From Pseudomonas protegens (GTDB lineage Bacteria > Pseudomonadota > Gammaproteobacteria > Pseudomonadales > Pseudomonadaceae): DNA of 64,000 nucleotides. Under the pieces are notes generated by a model that had not been told where the DNA came from, did not search any database, and was given only the letters and a program-made list of their open reading frames with translations. The position numbers and the translations under genes were made by a program. Below, one piece after another: positions 43,685-51,907 of this stretch (position 1 is the first letter of the stretch; every line of letters begins with the position of its first letter). The stretch spans positions 6,542,501 through 6,606,500 of the forward strand of contig NZ_CP031396.1 in the NCBI RefSeq assembly GCF_003363755.1. The letters are read 5' to 3'.

Positions 43685-46060
43685 ATGAGCAGTCATCACC
43701 AGGACAAGGCGAACTTTCTCGAACGCCTGATTTTCAACAACCGCCCGGCAGTGATCTTCATTTGCCTCTTGGTCAGCGCTTTTCTGTTCTGGCAGGCGAC
43801 CCTGATTCGGCCTTCCACCAGTTTCGAAAAGATGATCCCGCTCAAGCACCCGTTCATCGAGCGGATGATGGAGCACCGCAACGACCTGGCCAACCTGGGC
43901 AACACCGTGCGTATCTCGGTGGCAGCCCGCGACGGCGACATCTTCACCCAGGAGTACATGGAGACCCTGCGGCAGATCAACGACGAGGTGTTCTACATCT
44001 CTGGCGTCGACCGCTCCGGGCTCAAGTCGCTGTGGAGCCCCAGCGTGCGCTGGACCGAGGTGACCGAAGAGGGTTTCGCCGGTGGCGAGGTGATTCCCCA
44101 GAGCTATAACGGCTCGCCCGAAAGCCTCGACCAGTTGCGCAACAACGTCCTCAAGTCCGGCCAGGTCGGGCGCCTGGTGGCCAACGATTTCAAATCCAGC
44201 ATCGTCGACATCCCGTTGCTGGAGTCCTACCCGGACCCTCAGGACCAGGGCAAGCTGCTGGCCCTGGACTACCAGAAGTTCTCCCATCAGCTGGAAGAAA
44301 AGATCCGCGACAAGTTCGAAGCGCAGAACCCCAATGTGAAGATCCACATTGTCGGCTTCGCCAAGAAGGTCGGCGACCTGATCGATGGCCTGATCATGGT
44401 GGTGATGTTCTTCGGCGTGGCCTTCATCATCACCTTGGTGCTGCTGTACTGGTTCACCTGGTGCATCCGCAGCACCATCGCGGTGCTGATCACTACTCTG
44501 GTGGCGGTGGTCTGGCAGTTGGGGCTGATGCATGCCTTCGGCTTTGGCCTGGACCCGTACTCGATGCTGGTGCCGTTCCTGATCTTCGCCATCGGCATCT
44601 CCCACGGGGTGCAGAAGATCAACGGTATCGCCCTGCAGTCCAGTGACGCCGACAACGCCCTGACCGCGGCGCGGCGGACCTTCCGCCAACTGTTCCTGCC
44701 GGGGATGATCGCCATTCTCGCCGACGCCGTGGGCTTCATCACCTTGCTGATCATCGATATCGGGGTGATCCGCGAGCTGGCCATCGGTGCCTCCATCGGT
44801 GTGGCGGTGATCGTGTTCACCAACCTGATCCTGCTGCCAGTGGCGATTTCCTACGTCGGCATCAGCAAGCGCGCCATCGAACGCAGCAAGAAGGATGCCT
44901 CCCGCGAGCATCCGTTCTGGCGCCTGCTGTCGAATTTTGCCAGCCCCAAAGTGGCGCCGGTCTCCATTGCCCTGGCCCTGGTGGCCTTTGGCGGCGGCCT
45001 CTGGTACAGCCAGAACCTGAAGATCGGCGACCTCGACCAGGGCGCGCCGGAGCTGCGTCCCGACTCGCGCTACAACAAGGACAACAACTTCATCATCAGC
45101 AACTACTCCACCAGCTCCGACGTGCTGGTGGTGATGGTCAAGACCGCGGCCGAAGGCTGTTCGCGCTATGAAGCCATGGCCCCCATCGATGAGTTGATGT
45201 GGAAGATGCAGAACACCGAGGGCGTGCAGTCGGCGATCTCCCTGGTGACCGTGTCCAAGCAGATGATCAAGGGCATGAACGAGGGCAACCTGAAATGGGA
45301 AACCCTGTCGCGCAACCCCGATGTGCTCAACAACTCCATTGCCCGGGCCGACGGCCTGTACAACAACAATTGCTCCCTGGCGCCGGTGCTGGTGTTCCTC
45401 AATGACCACAAGGCCGCGACCCTGGACCGCGCGGTGCATGCGGTGCAGGAATTCGCCGCGCAGCACAACAAGGATGGCCTGGAGTTCATCCTCGCCGCTG
45501 GCAACGCCGGGATCGAGGCGGCCACCAACGAGGTGATCAAGGAATCCGAGCTGACCATCCTGATCCTGGTGTACATCTGTGTGGCCGGCATGTGCATGAT
45601 CACCTTCCGCTCCTGGGCGGCGACCCTGTGCATCGTCCTGCCGCTGGTGCTGACCTCGGTGCTGGGCAACGCGTTGATGGCCTTCATGGGCATCGGCGTC
45701 AAGGTCGCGACCTTGCCGGTGGTGGCGCTGGGGGTGGGCATCGGGGTCGACTACGGCATCTATATCTACAGCCGTCTGGAAAGCTTCCTGCGTGCCGGAC
45801 TGCCGTTGCAGGAGGCCTACTACCAGACCCTGCGTTCCACCGGCAAGGCGGTGCTGTTCACCGGCCTGTGCCTGGCCATCGGCGTGTGCACCTGGATCTT
45901 CTCGGCGATCAAGTTCCAGGCCGACATGGGCCTGATGCTGACCTTCATGCTGCTGTGGAACATGTTCGGTGCCCTGTGGCTGCTGCCGGCCCTGGCGCGG
46001 TTCCTGATCAAGCCGGAGAAGCTGGCGGGGCAGAAGGGCAACTCGCTGTTCGCTCACTGA
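43685..46060 (+). CDS. RND/MMPL family transporter
   Basis: 791-residue inner-membrane protein with two halves, each with one N-terminal helix, a large periplasmic domain and a five-helix bundle. The first bundle holds IDGLIMVVMFFGVAFIITLVLLYW and the second GVGIGVDYGIYIYSRLESFLRAG, where the Asp is the likely proton-relay residue. The size and lack of a third domain fit the HAE2/MMPL-like RND group that exports hydrophobic molecules. Paired with the upstream propeller protein. In other pseudomonads such pairs lie near DUF1302/DUF1329 genes; those are absent here. Substrate unknown. Start 43685 has GGGGA 6 bases upstream. Confidence 0.88.
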   Translation: MSSHHQDKANFLERLIFNNRPAVIFICLLVSAFLFWQATLIRPSTSFEKMIPLKHPFIERMMEHRNDLANLGNTVRISVAARDGDIFTQEYMETLRQINDEVFYISGVDRSGLKSLWSPSVRWTEVTEEGFAGGEVIPQSYNGSPESLDQLRNNVLKSGQVGRLVANDFKSSIVDIPLLESYPDPQDQGKLLALDYQKFSHQLEEKIRDKFEAQNPNVKIHIVGFAKKVGDLIDGLIMVVMFFGVAFIITLVLLYWFTWCIRSTIAVLITTLVAVVWQLGLMHAFGFGLDPYSMLVPFLIFAIGISHGVQKINGIALQSSDADNALTAARRTFRQLFLPGMIAILADAVGFITLLIIDIGVIRELAIGASIGVAVIVFTNLILLPVAISYVGISKRAIERSKKDASREHPFWRLLSNFASPKVAPVSIALALVAFGGGLWYSQNLKIGDLDQGAPELRPDSRYNKDNNFIISNYSTSSDVLVVMVKTAAEGCSRYEAMAPIDELMWKMQNTEGVQSAISLVTVSKQMIKGMNEGNLKWETLSRNPDVLNNSIARADGLYNNNCSLAPVLVFLNDHKAATLDRAVHAVQEFAAQHNKDGLEFILAAGNAGIEAATNEVIKESELTILILVYICVAGMCMITFRSWAATLCIVLPLVLTSVLGNALMAFMGIGVKVATLPVVALGVGIGVDYGIYIYSRLESFLRAGLPLQEAYYQTLRSTGKAVLFTGLCLAIGVCTWIFSAIKFQADMGLMLTFMLLWNMFGALWLLPALARFLIKPEKLAGQKGNSLFAH

Positions 46061-46081
46061 TCCAGGCGTTTTGAACACCAA

Positions 46082-46106
46082 GCCGCGCCCTCGGGTGCGG
46101 CTTTTT
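46082..46106 (+). terminator. Intrinsic terminator after the RND transporter
   Basis: GCCGCGCCC and GGGTGCGGC form a nine-pair stem with one G-U, around a short loop, followed directly by TTTTT. It lies 21 bases beyond the stop codon. A clear factor-independent terminator. Confidence 0.85.
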
Positions 46107-46276
46107 CATGCCTGCTTCCAGGGCATGAACAGGCTGGCGCCGCAGGGCATGGCCAGACCCCTTCGACAGTGGCCGCAGGCCACACCGGCGGCGAGTGATG
46201 ACGGGGCGCAATACGGGCCCGATCCTTGGGCGCCGATCAGCTATGATTGCGCCTTTCCAATTGATGATTGATTGCT

Positions 46277-46570
46277 ATGACCGCTGCTACCGACACCTTG
46301 CTCACCGCCCTTGAAGCCTGCGACATGCTGGAAATCGACGGCCTGCACGCCTTCGACTTCACCCTCGACGAGCAGCGCCTGCTGATCGAGTGCATGGATG
46401 GCCGTGCCGCCAAGCGCTGGAGCTTTACCCTGGCCCAGGTGCAGGCCGCGACTTTTGATCAGGCGCTGCAGAGCTGGACCCTGGTCGCTGATTCCGGCGA
46501 GCACCGCCTGGTGTGCATGAGCGCGTTCAGTGCCCGCGACGAAGAGGAGAGTGAGCATGAAGATGCGTAA
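46277..46570 (+). CDS. DUF5629 family small protein
   Basis: 97 residues, acidic, no signal or membrane segment: MTAATDTLLTALEACDMLEI, then LHAFDFTLDEQRLLIECMDGR and an acidic C-terminus (ARDEEESEHEDA). This is the Pseudomonas DUF5629 pattern as I recall it. Function unknown. ATG 46268 (MIA) is an alternative start. Its end overlaps the start of the lactonase gene by 14 bases, so the two are probably coupled. Confidence 0.75.
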   Translation: MTAATDTLLTALEACDMLEIDGLHAFDFTLDEQRLLIECMDGRAAKRWSFTLAQVQAATFDQALQSWTLVADSGEHRLVCMSAFSARDEEESEHEDA

Positions 46571-47732
46571 TTTCTGGCCGCTGTTGATGGCCGGCAGCGT
46601 TGGTGCCATGGCGGTCCAGGCCGCGCCGGCACAGACCCAGGAACTGCTGGTGGGTTCCTACACCCAAGGGCAGAGCCAGGGCCTGTATCGCCTGCGTTTC
46701 AACGAGGGGACCGGGCGGATCGATGCCAAGCCGTTGCAGGTGGTGAAGAGCTCCAACCCGTCCTGGCTGACCCTGTCCAAGGACCAGAAATTCGTCTTTG
46801 TGGTGAATGAAAACAGCCCGGGGCAGGTTGACCCCATCGGTCGTGTCAGCAGCTACAGTCTGGCGCCCAAGACCCATCAACTGAACCTGATCAACCAGGT
46901 GCAGAGCCAGGGCAACGAGCCCACTCACTCCAGCCTGAGCGCCGACGGCAACTACCTGTTCGTCAGCAACTATTCGGTGGACGTGGACCCGGGCGGCAGC
47001 CTGGCGGTGGTGCCGGTCAGCGATGACGGTCATCTGTCGCCGGTGGTGCAGCTCACCAGCCATCCGGGCAGCCGGGTCGATCCCGAGCGCCAGCAGTCGG
47101 CCCACGTGCATTCGTCGGTGTCGTCCCCGGACGGCCGGTTCGTGTTCGCCAACGACCTGGGGGCAGACAAGATCTTTGTCTACCGCTACGACCCCAAGGC
47201 CAATCCGGAGCACCCGCTGACGCCCGCCGAACCGGCCTTTGTCCAGTTGCCCCCAGGCAGCGGCCCGCGCCACTTGCTGTTCAGTGCCGATGGCAAGCGT
47301 GCCTACCTGACCCTGGAGATGAGCGCCCAGGTGGCGGTCTTTGACTATCAGGACGGCAAGCTGACCCAGCGTCAGTTGCTGGATCTGGCGGCCAATGGCT
47401 CCAAGGAGAAAAAGGCCGCGGCGGCCCTGCATGCCTCCAAGGACGGCCAGTACCTGTATGTCAGTAACCGTGGCACGGCCAACCAGTTGCTGGTGTTCGC
47501 CATCGACCCGAGCAATGGCCAGCTCAAGGAGATCCAGCGACGTTCCGTGGAAGGCGATCACCCGCGGGAGTTCAGCCTCGATCCGAGCAATCGCTACGTG
47601 CTGATCGGCAACCAGAAAAGCAATGAAATCGTGGTGATCGAACGTGACGCCAAGACCGGTTTCCTCGGCAAGACGGTGCAGAAACTGCCCTTCGAAGCCC
47701 CCAGCGACATCAAGTTCCTGGTGCGTCAATAA
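46557..47732 (+). CDS. Lactonase-fold (6-phosphogluconolactonase Pgl-like) exported propeller
   Basis: 391 residues with a signal peptide (KMRNFWPLLMAGSVGAMAVQAAPA). The seven-bladed lactonase family pattern follows: LLVGSYTQGQSQGLYRLRFNEGTG, NPSWLTLSKDQKFVFVVNE, HSSLSADGNYLFVSNYSV, HVHSSVSSPDGRFVFANDLGADKI, GSGPRHLLFSADGKRAYLTLE and HPREFSLDPSNRYVLIGNQ. Unlike cytosolic YbhE it is exported, so it more likely acts on a periplasmic lactone or sugar. Start 46557 follows GAGGAGAG by a few bases, inside the preceding gene. Confidence 0.87.
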   Translation: MKMRNFWPLLMAGSVGAMAVQAAPAQTQELLVGSYTQGQSQGLYRLRFNEGTGRIDAKPLQVVKSSNPSWLTLSKDQKFVFVVNENSPGQVDPIGRVSSYSLAPKTHQLNLINQVQSQGNEPTHSSLSADGNYLFVSNYSVDVDPGGSLAVVPVSDDGHLSPVVQLTSHPGSRVDPERQQSAHVHSSVSSPDGRFVFANDLGADKIFVYRYDPKANPEHPLTPAEPAFVQLPPGSGPRHLLFSADGKRAYLTLEMSAQVAVFDYQDGKLTQRQLLDLAANGSKEKKAAAALHASKDGQYLYVSNRGTANQLLVFAIDPSNGQLKEIQRRSVEGDHPREFSLDPSNRYVLIGNQKSNEIVVIERDAKTGFLGKTVQKLPFEAPSDIKFLVRQ

Positions 47733-47736
47733 GCCG

Positions 47737-47759
47737 CAGGCCCCGTGTTGCGGGGCCTG
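47737..47759 (+). terminator. Hairpin after the lactonase gene
   Basis: CAGGCCCCG and CGGGGCCTG form a perfect nine-pair stem with a five-base loop, 5 bases beyond the stop codon. The downstream tract is only moderately T-rich (CTGCTTCT). Confidence 0.65.
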
Positions 47760-47887
47760 ACTGCTTCTATCAATCACGCTGATAATAGCTACTGCCGCAA
47801 AGCATTTTTTCCCGCCAACCCTCGGGAGTAAGTTTGCTCTACAGCCCACACGGGCAAGCAAGCCAACTGAATCCGAGGGTTATACCG

Positions 47888-48067
47888 ATGAATTTCAATC
47901 TCTTCTCCGTGATTGCAGCCTCCGCCATTTCCGCCAGCGTGGCCCTGCCAGCCAGCGCCAACGTGGAAATCAGCCGCAAGACATCCTCCACCAACACCTA
48001 CACCCAGAAGTACCTGCAACAAAGCGCCAACTTCTACGCCGCCCTGGATCACAAGAGCCACGGCTGA
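47888..48067 (+). CDS. Small exported peptide (59 aa), unrecognised
   Basis: 59 residues. The first 24 form a good signal peptide (MNFNLFSVIAASAISASVAL then PASA), leaving a mature 35-residue peptide beginning NVEISRKTSSTNTYTQKYLQ. The mature part is polar, rich in Ser, Thr, Tyr and Lys, has no Cys, and ends DHKSHG. ATG 47888 follows a GAGGG 8 bases upstream. It is isolated: the lactonase gene is closed by a hairpin upstream, and a GGCTAGC/GCTAGCC hairpin lies just after the stop (48070-48098). I recognise no family. Calling it a gene rests on the signal peptide and ribosome site. Confidence 0.6.
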   Translation: MNFNLFSVIAASAISASVALPASANVEISRKTSSTNTYTQKYLQQSANFYAALDHKSHG

Positions 48068-48245
48068 TCGGCTAGCGTTACGCCTGCGCTGGCTAGCCAC
48101 CTGGCATGTCCAGCGCGATATCTAGGTTGCCCCGTAGCCACTGAGTTCCCCACACGATTTGCGCCCAAGCCGGCATGGCTTGCCGACCTTGCGATCGACA
48201 AGGTCTGCTGCATGTCATAGGGGAGGGCGCAAGGGGAAGGTTTGC

Positions 48246-48725
48246 TCAGGCCTGGCTGATGTCCAGCAATCGAGGCATGGCAATCGCCAGATAATCCTGC
48301 GTATCAAGCACCATCGATGCATCCAGCCGCCCCGCGTTGAAGGCTATTTCTGCATAGCCTGTGGTCAAGGCCGGATCGACGATCAATTGAATCCGCTCAT
48401 CGAAAACAAAAGGAGGGATGGCGCCGATCCGGCACCCGGTCAGTTCCATGGCGGTTTCGGCCTTCACCAGCTCGGCTTTTTTCCCGCCCAGGGCCGCTCC
48501 GACTTTCTTCATGTCCAGCTTCTGGTCGCCCGGCAGTATCACCAGGGCATAGGGTCCGGGCTGCCCCTTGAGGGAGCAAAGCATGGCCTTCGCGCCTTGG
48601 CCGGGCTCGGTGCCACGGATTTCGGCGACGCGCGCCGACTGGCCCTCGGCATCGTGCATCAACACCCGGTAGGAGGCTGAGCGGGCATCGAGTAGTGCCA
48701 CGAGGCGATCGAACATCGGATGCAT
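48246..48725 (-). CDS. YbaK/EbsC-type aminoacyl-tRNA deacylase
   Basis: 159 residues of the YbaK/ProX editing fold, which hydrolyses amino acids wrongly attached to tRNA (Cys, Ala or non-protein amino acids on tRNA-Pro and others). Conserved points are Lys46 in QGAKAMLCSLKG, the GAIPPF loop at 101-106 that lies over the active site, and LIVDPALTTGYAEIAFNAG. Free-standing, with no synthetase fused. It is the third of three head-to-tail genes: the TSUP gene ends 16 bases upstream of its start and a dioxygenase precedes that. Which tRNA it acts on is unknown; the context suggests a link to an unusual amino acid. Confidence 0.88.
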   Translation of the reverse strand: MHPMFDRLVALLDARSASYRVLMHDAEGQSARVAEIRGTEPGQGAKAMLCSLKGQPGPYALVILPGDQKLDMKKVGAALGGKKAELVKAETAMELTGCRIGAIPPFVFDERIQLIVDPALTTGYAEIAFNAGRLDASMVLDTQDYLAIAMPRLLDISQA

Positions 48726-48741
48726 GTAGTTTTCCTCTGGT

Positions 48742-49500
48742 TTACAGGAGCATGTCGTAGGACAGTTTGCTGATCAGAATCACCAGCAACACCAGGAATA
48801 GCGCCCGGACAAAGGGCACGCCCTTATGAACGGCCAGCCAGGTGCCAGTGAGCGCGCCCAGGATGTTGAATGCCGCCATGGGGATGGCGATCAGGTAGAG
48901 CACGTTACCCGTTGGGATGAAGAACATGAGTGCCGCTACATTGGTCGCGATGTTCACCAGCTTGGCCGATGCCGAGGCATGCAGAAAGTCGAAGGCGAAG
49001 CAGCGGATAAACAGGAAGATCAGGAAGCTGCCAGTGCCGGGACCGAACAGGCCATCATAGAAACCGATGGCGCCGCCGATGACGATCGCCAGCAGTTTTT
49101 CCTTGGTACCGATGCGCATGGGTTTGTGCAGGGCGCCGAAATCTTTCTTCCAGAAGGTGTAGATCGCCATCAGTACAATCAACACCAGCACCGCCGGCCG
49201 GATCATCGACTGAGGTACGAACGACACCGTGGCGGCTCCGAAGAAAGCCATGACAAAGGCCGCGCAGGCGGCGGGGATCACAAGCCCCCAGTTGATCACC
49301 ACCTTGCGCACGAAGGATCGGGCCGCGAAGGCAGTGCCGCAGGCGGCCGCGACCTTGTTGGTGCCCAGCAGCGCCGCCGGTTGAGCGGTGGGAAGCACGT
49401 TGAATAGCGCGGGAATCTGGATCAGTCCGCCACCGCCCACCGCCGCATCGATCAGGCCGGCGGCGAAGGCGAACACGCAAAGGATGACAATATCGACCAT
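48742..49500 (-). CDS. TSUP (TauE/SafE) family membrane exporter
   Basis: 252 residues, about eight membrane helices. The paired TSUP motifs are AAVGGGGLIQIPALFNVLPT and GTNKVAAACGTAFAARSF in the first half, and IGFYDGLFGPGTGSFLIFLFIR in the second. The family exports sulfite, sulfoacetate and other small organic anions. It sits between the dioxygenase (4 bases upstream) and the YbaK-type gene (16 bases downstream). A second TSUP gene lies at 60256-61035, with different loop motifs. Substrate not readable from sequence. Confidence 0.9.
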   Translation of the reverse strand: MVDIVILCVFAFAAGLIDAAVGGGGLIQIPALFNVLPTAQPAALLGTNKVAAACGTAFAARSFVRKVVINWGLVIPAACAAFVMAFFGAATVSFVPQSMIRPAVLVLIVLMAIYTFWKKDFGALHKPMRIGTKEKLLAIVIGGAIGFYDGLFGPGTGSFLIFLFIRCFAFDFLHASASAKLVNIATNVAALMFFIPTGNVLYLIAIPMAAFNILGALTGTWLAVHKGVPFVRALFLVLLVILISKLSYDMLL

Positions 49501-49504
49501 GAAA

Positions 49505-50590
49505 TCAGGCTCTGCCTATGTAGGGTTGATGAGGGGCCAGCGGCACTACGCGTGCCGGATCATTGACCCCGAAGACCCGCAACATCCAGCGATCACGGCC
49601 GTCGTAACGGGGGGTAAAACCATCTCGGGCATGCAGGGTTTGCTGGTTCTTGAAGATCAGCATGTCCCCTGGTTGCAGCAGTATGTGGTGCACGACATCG
49701 GGATGATTGGCGGCGGCAGCGAACAGTTGGAGGGCAAACTGCGCATTGGCGCAGGTCGCTTCGACACTCGCTTTGTTGTAGCGGCAATACAGGCCATCGG
49801 TTGCGCTTCTGTACAGCAAGGGGACGTTTTCCAGCACATTCCCCTGTTTGCCGAAGGAGGCCGGTCGGCGAACAGTGAAGTTCGGTCGTAACAATTCCTC
49901 TTCGACACAGGCCGGCAGAATGGCCAGCACCTCGTCAATTGCGACGATGCGCGTCGGCACATCAAGCTCGCAGCGCAGGCCGGTCAGGGACAGGTACTCC
50001 GGACAGGCCGACAACTGCGAGACGGGTTCGCAGGTCAAAGGCAGGTGAGGGTTGTCAACGTGCATGCCCAGGTCAGCGCGCGAGCCATAGGAACTCTTTT
50101 CGGTCTCTCGCTTGTGCTTGGGCGAAACGTGACGGAACACGGTGTCGTCGCTTTCACCCTCGTAGGCCACTGGGCGGGTTTGCAGGGTTTGCAGCACGGA
50201 CAAGATAGCCCCGGCCAGCGTCGATAGGTTCTCGATACCCGGCTCCAGGTCATAGGGCGTGGCCGGCAGTTGCGGGTCCAGCGGCAGCCCCCTCACGATC
50301 ATCGCCACGTCACGGGCCTGTGGAAAATTGCGTAGCTGCTGGATTTTCTCCGGGCACAGGGCACTTTCCAGCAGCCGCCCCAGGGCCGGCATGTGGCGGA
50401 TACCCGAGGCGCTATCGGTCACGTCCAGCGCTGCCAGACCGGCCTGAAGTGTGCGTTGTTCTTCGAGCGACAGATGAATTTGCGGTATCTCCCGTCGGAT
50501 CGAAGTCACTGATTTTTCTGCCAGCCATTCATGAGTGACTTCATCAACACAAGCTGCGGCTTTACCGATTACTTCATCCAGCTTTGACAC
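49505..50590 (-). CDS. Fe(II)/2-oxoglutarate dioxygenase, clavaminate-synthase-like (TauD/TfdA superfamily)
   Basis: 361 residues from the GTG at 50590, which has AGGAG 9 bases upstream; the open frame runs to 50776 but that part is not conserved in type. The iron triad is visible: H177-x-D179 in LGMHVDNPHLP and distal H320 in NQQTLHARDGFTPRYDGRDRW, followed by the 2-oxoglutarate-binding Arg in GRDRWMLR. The TLHARxxFxPRYDGxDRWxxR block is characteristic of enzymes that hydroxylate free amino acids (VioC arginine, AsnO asparagine, lysine hydroxylases). Which amino acid is unknown. It leads a three-gene set with a TSUP exporter and a YbaK-type deacylase, and diverges from a LysR gene. Confidence 0.88.
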   Translation of the reverse strand: MSKLDEVIGKAAACVDEVTHEWLAEKSVTSIRREIPQIHLSLEEQRTLQAGLAALDVTDSASGIRHMPALGRLLESALCPEKIQQLRNFPQARDVAMIVRGLPLDPQLPATPYDLEPGIENLSTLAGAILSVLQTLQTRPVAYEGESDDTVFRHVSPKHKRETEKSSYGSRADLGMHVDNPHLPLTCEPVSQLSACPEYLSLTGLRCELDVPTRIVAIDEVLAILPACVEEELLRPNFTVRRPASFGKQGNVLENVPLLYRSATDGLYCRYNKASVEATCANAQFALQLFAAAANHPDVVHHILLQPGDMLIFKNQQTLHARDGFTPRYDGRDRWMLRVFGVNDPARVVPLAPHQPYIGRA

Positions 50591-50661
50591 GTCCTTGCGC
50601 TCCTGTTTGCCCCATCCTTGTGGGTTGAGCGGGAAGGTTAACGGAAGGGCCTTTTTTTGTG

Positions 50662-50689
50662 TTGCAATGCCGCGTTGTGAAAAATGCAA
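50662..50689. promoter_or_regulatory. Inverted repeat, candidate LysR-type binding site
   Basis: TTGCA at 50662-50666 and TGCAA at 50685-50689 form an inverted pair in the 110-base gap between the divergent dioxygenase and LysR genes. LysR regulators usually bind such divergent gaps. The arms are short, so this may be chance. Confidence 0.3.
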
Positions 50690-50700
50690 TGAGGTGGACA

Positions 50701-51651
50701 GTGGCATTGAATATGTTGGGGGAACTTGAAGCCTTCGCGACCGTGGCTCGCAAGCGCAGCTTCGTCGCCGCGGCACGGACGCTGGGGCGCTCCCCCAGCG
50801 CGCTGACCCGTGCCGTTCAAGCCCTGGAGGAAAGTGTGGGGCTCAAGTTGTTCAATCGCTCGTCCAATGCCGTGAGCTTGACCGAAGCGGGTGAATGCCT
50901 GTTGCCCCACGCGTACAAAATGCTCGACCTGCAACGTGAGGTGGATGAAGACCTGTCCGGTCTCAGCGGCCTGGCCTCCGGCTGGATCCGTTTTTCCGCC
51001 CCCGAGTTTCTCGGACAAGGGGTATTGCCCCGGCTGATCGCGCAATACTGCGAGCGTTATCCAGACGTTAATATCGATGTGATTTTCACCGATGAGATCA
51101 TCGATCCGGCCAAGAGCAAGCTGGACTTCTCGATTCGCGGCGCGTTTCCACAATCCAGCGACCTGATCGGCTTTGCGCTCTGGAGTTACTCACGTTATCT
51201 GTACGCCAGCCCCGGCTACCTGGAGCGCAACGGCATGCCCGAGTCCATCGAGGCACTGGAGGCGCATTCGCTGATCCTGCATACGGCGCCACGGATTCTC
51301 AAGGAGTGGAATTTTCGCAGTGAGGAGCAGGCCATCAGCTTTCGGGTTCATCCCAAATTTCGTTTCAGCTCCGGTCTGGCGGTATTCCAGGCAGCCCTGG
51401 CGGGCGTCGGGATCGCCCGCTTGGCGGATTGGATGGCGGAGCCCGAAGTGGCAGCGGGGCGCCTGATCCGGGTTTGTCCTGAGTACAAACTCACCTCCAG
51501 CAGCGGTGAGAGCCCACAGATGCACGCGGTGTACCCGGCCGGAAATTTGCCGCTGCGGGTGAAGGCATTGCTGGAGATGATCCGCGACTTAGGTGAAAGC
51601 CTCGAATGTAAACGCGGCTCAGCACAAATTATGCTTGGCAGTGGCACATAG
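50701..51651 (+). CDS. LysR family transcriptional regulator
   Basis: 316 residues from the GTG at 50701, preceded by GAGGTGGACA; ATG 50689 and ATG 50713 are alternatives. The N-terminal helix-turn-helix is canonical: LEAFATVARKRSFVAAARTL, then SPSALTRAVQALEESVGLKLFNRSS. The effector domain contains WIRFSAPEFLGQGVLPRLIA and LDFSIRGAF, typical of the CrgA/DmlR subgroup. It diverges from the dioxygenase gene and so probably controls the dioxygenase-TSUP-YbaK set, responding to a related metabolite; that is inference. Confidence 0.9.
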   Translation: MALNMLGELEAFATVARKRSFVAAARTLGRSPSALTRAVQALEESVGLKLFNRSSNAVSLTEAGECLLPHAYKMLDLQREVDEDLSGLSGLASGWIRFSAPEFLGQGVLPRLIAQYCERYPDVNIDVIFTDEIIDPAKSKLDFSIRGAFPQSSDLIGFALWSYSRYLYASPGYLERNGMPESIEALEAHSLILHTAPRILKEWNFRSEEQAISFRVHPKFRFSSGLAVFQAALAGVGIARLADWMAEPEVAAGRLIRVCPEYKLTSSSGESPQMHAVYPAGNLPLRVKALLEMIRDLGESLECKRGSAQIMLGSGT

Positions 51652-51709
51652 CCATGTGTTTAAATTTGACGCTGAATTATTGACTCTTTCCCGAGCAAGG
51701 ATCGAAAGC

Positions 51710-51835
51710 GTGCTGACGCGTCTGGCTGTGGTTCTGCTGTTGCTCTATTCCACCCCCATCCTGTCTTCTGCCCAGCCTGTGGAAGGCGAGCCAGAGACCT
51801 CTCGCGAGCGTTTGACCAGCCTGTTGCAGGACTGA
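51710..51835 (+). CDS. Possible small exported or membrane peptide (41 aa)
   Basis: 41 residues if started at GTG 51710, with AAGGA about 10 bases upstream. It opens with a hydrophobic signal-like stretch (LTRLAVVLLLLYSTPILSSA), then a short acidic tail ending LTSLLQD. The frame is open further up, overlapping the LysR gene. A strong hairpin follows at 51873-51899. No family recognised; it may be non-coding. Confidence 0.35.
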   Translation: MLTRLAVVLLLLYSTPILSSAQPVEGEPETSRERLTSLLQD

Positions 51836-51872
51836 CGTTCGAGGTTGGATTGAGCGTGGCAATCAAGCAAGG

Positions 51873-51899
51873 AACGGGTCCCGGAATCGGGACCCGTTT
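51873..51899. terminator. Bidirectional intrinsic terminator
   Basis: AACGGGTCCCG and CGGGACCCGTT form a perfect 11-pair stem with a GAAT loop, with T-rich sequence after the right arm. It lies between the end of the plus-strand LysR/small ORF unit and the end of the minus-strand efflux operon (stop 51908), and can serve both. Confidence 0.85.
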
Positions 51900-51907
51900 G
51901 TCTGGGT

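Noticed and set aside
43355..46081. 908-residue minus-strand frame opposite the RND/MMPL transporter
   Set aside because: Composition (Asp/His/Gln-rich repeats) is that of antisense reading; the plus strand has a clear transporter with terminator.
48070..48098. GGCTAGC/GCTAGCC inverted pair after the 59-residue peptide gene as a terminator
   Set aside because: The loop is 15 bases and no T-run follows; kept only as a remark in the gene entry.
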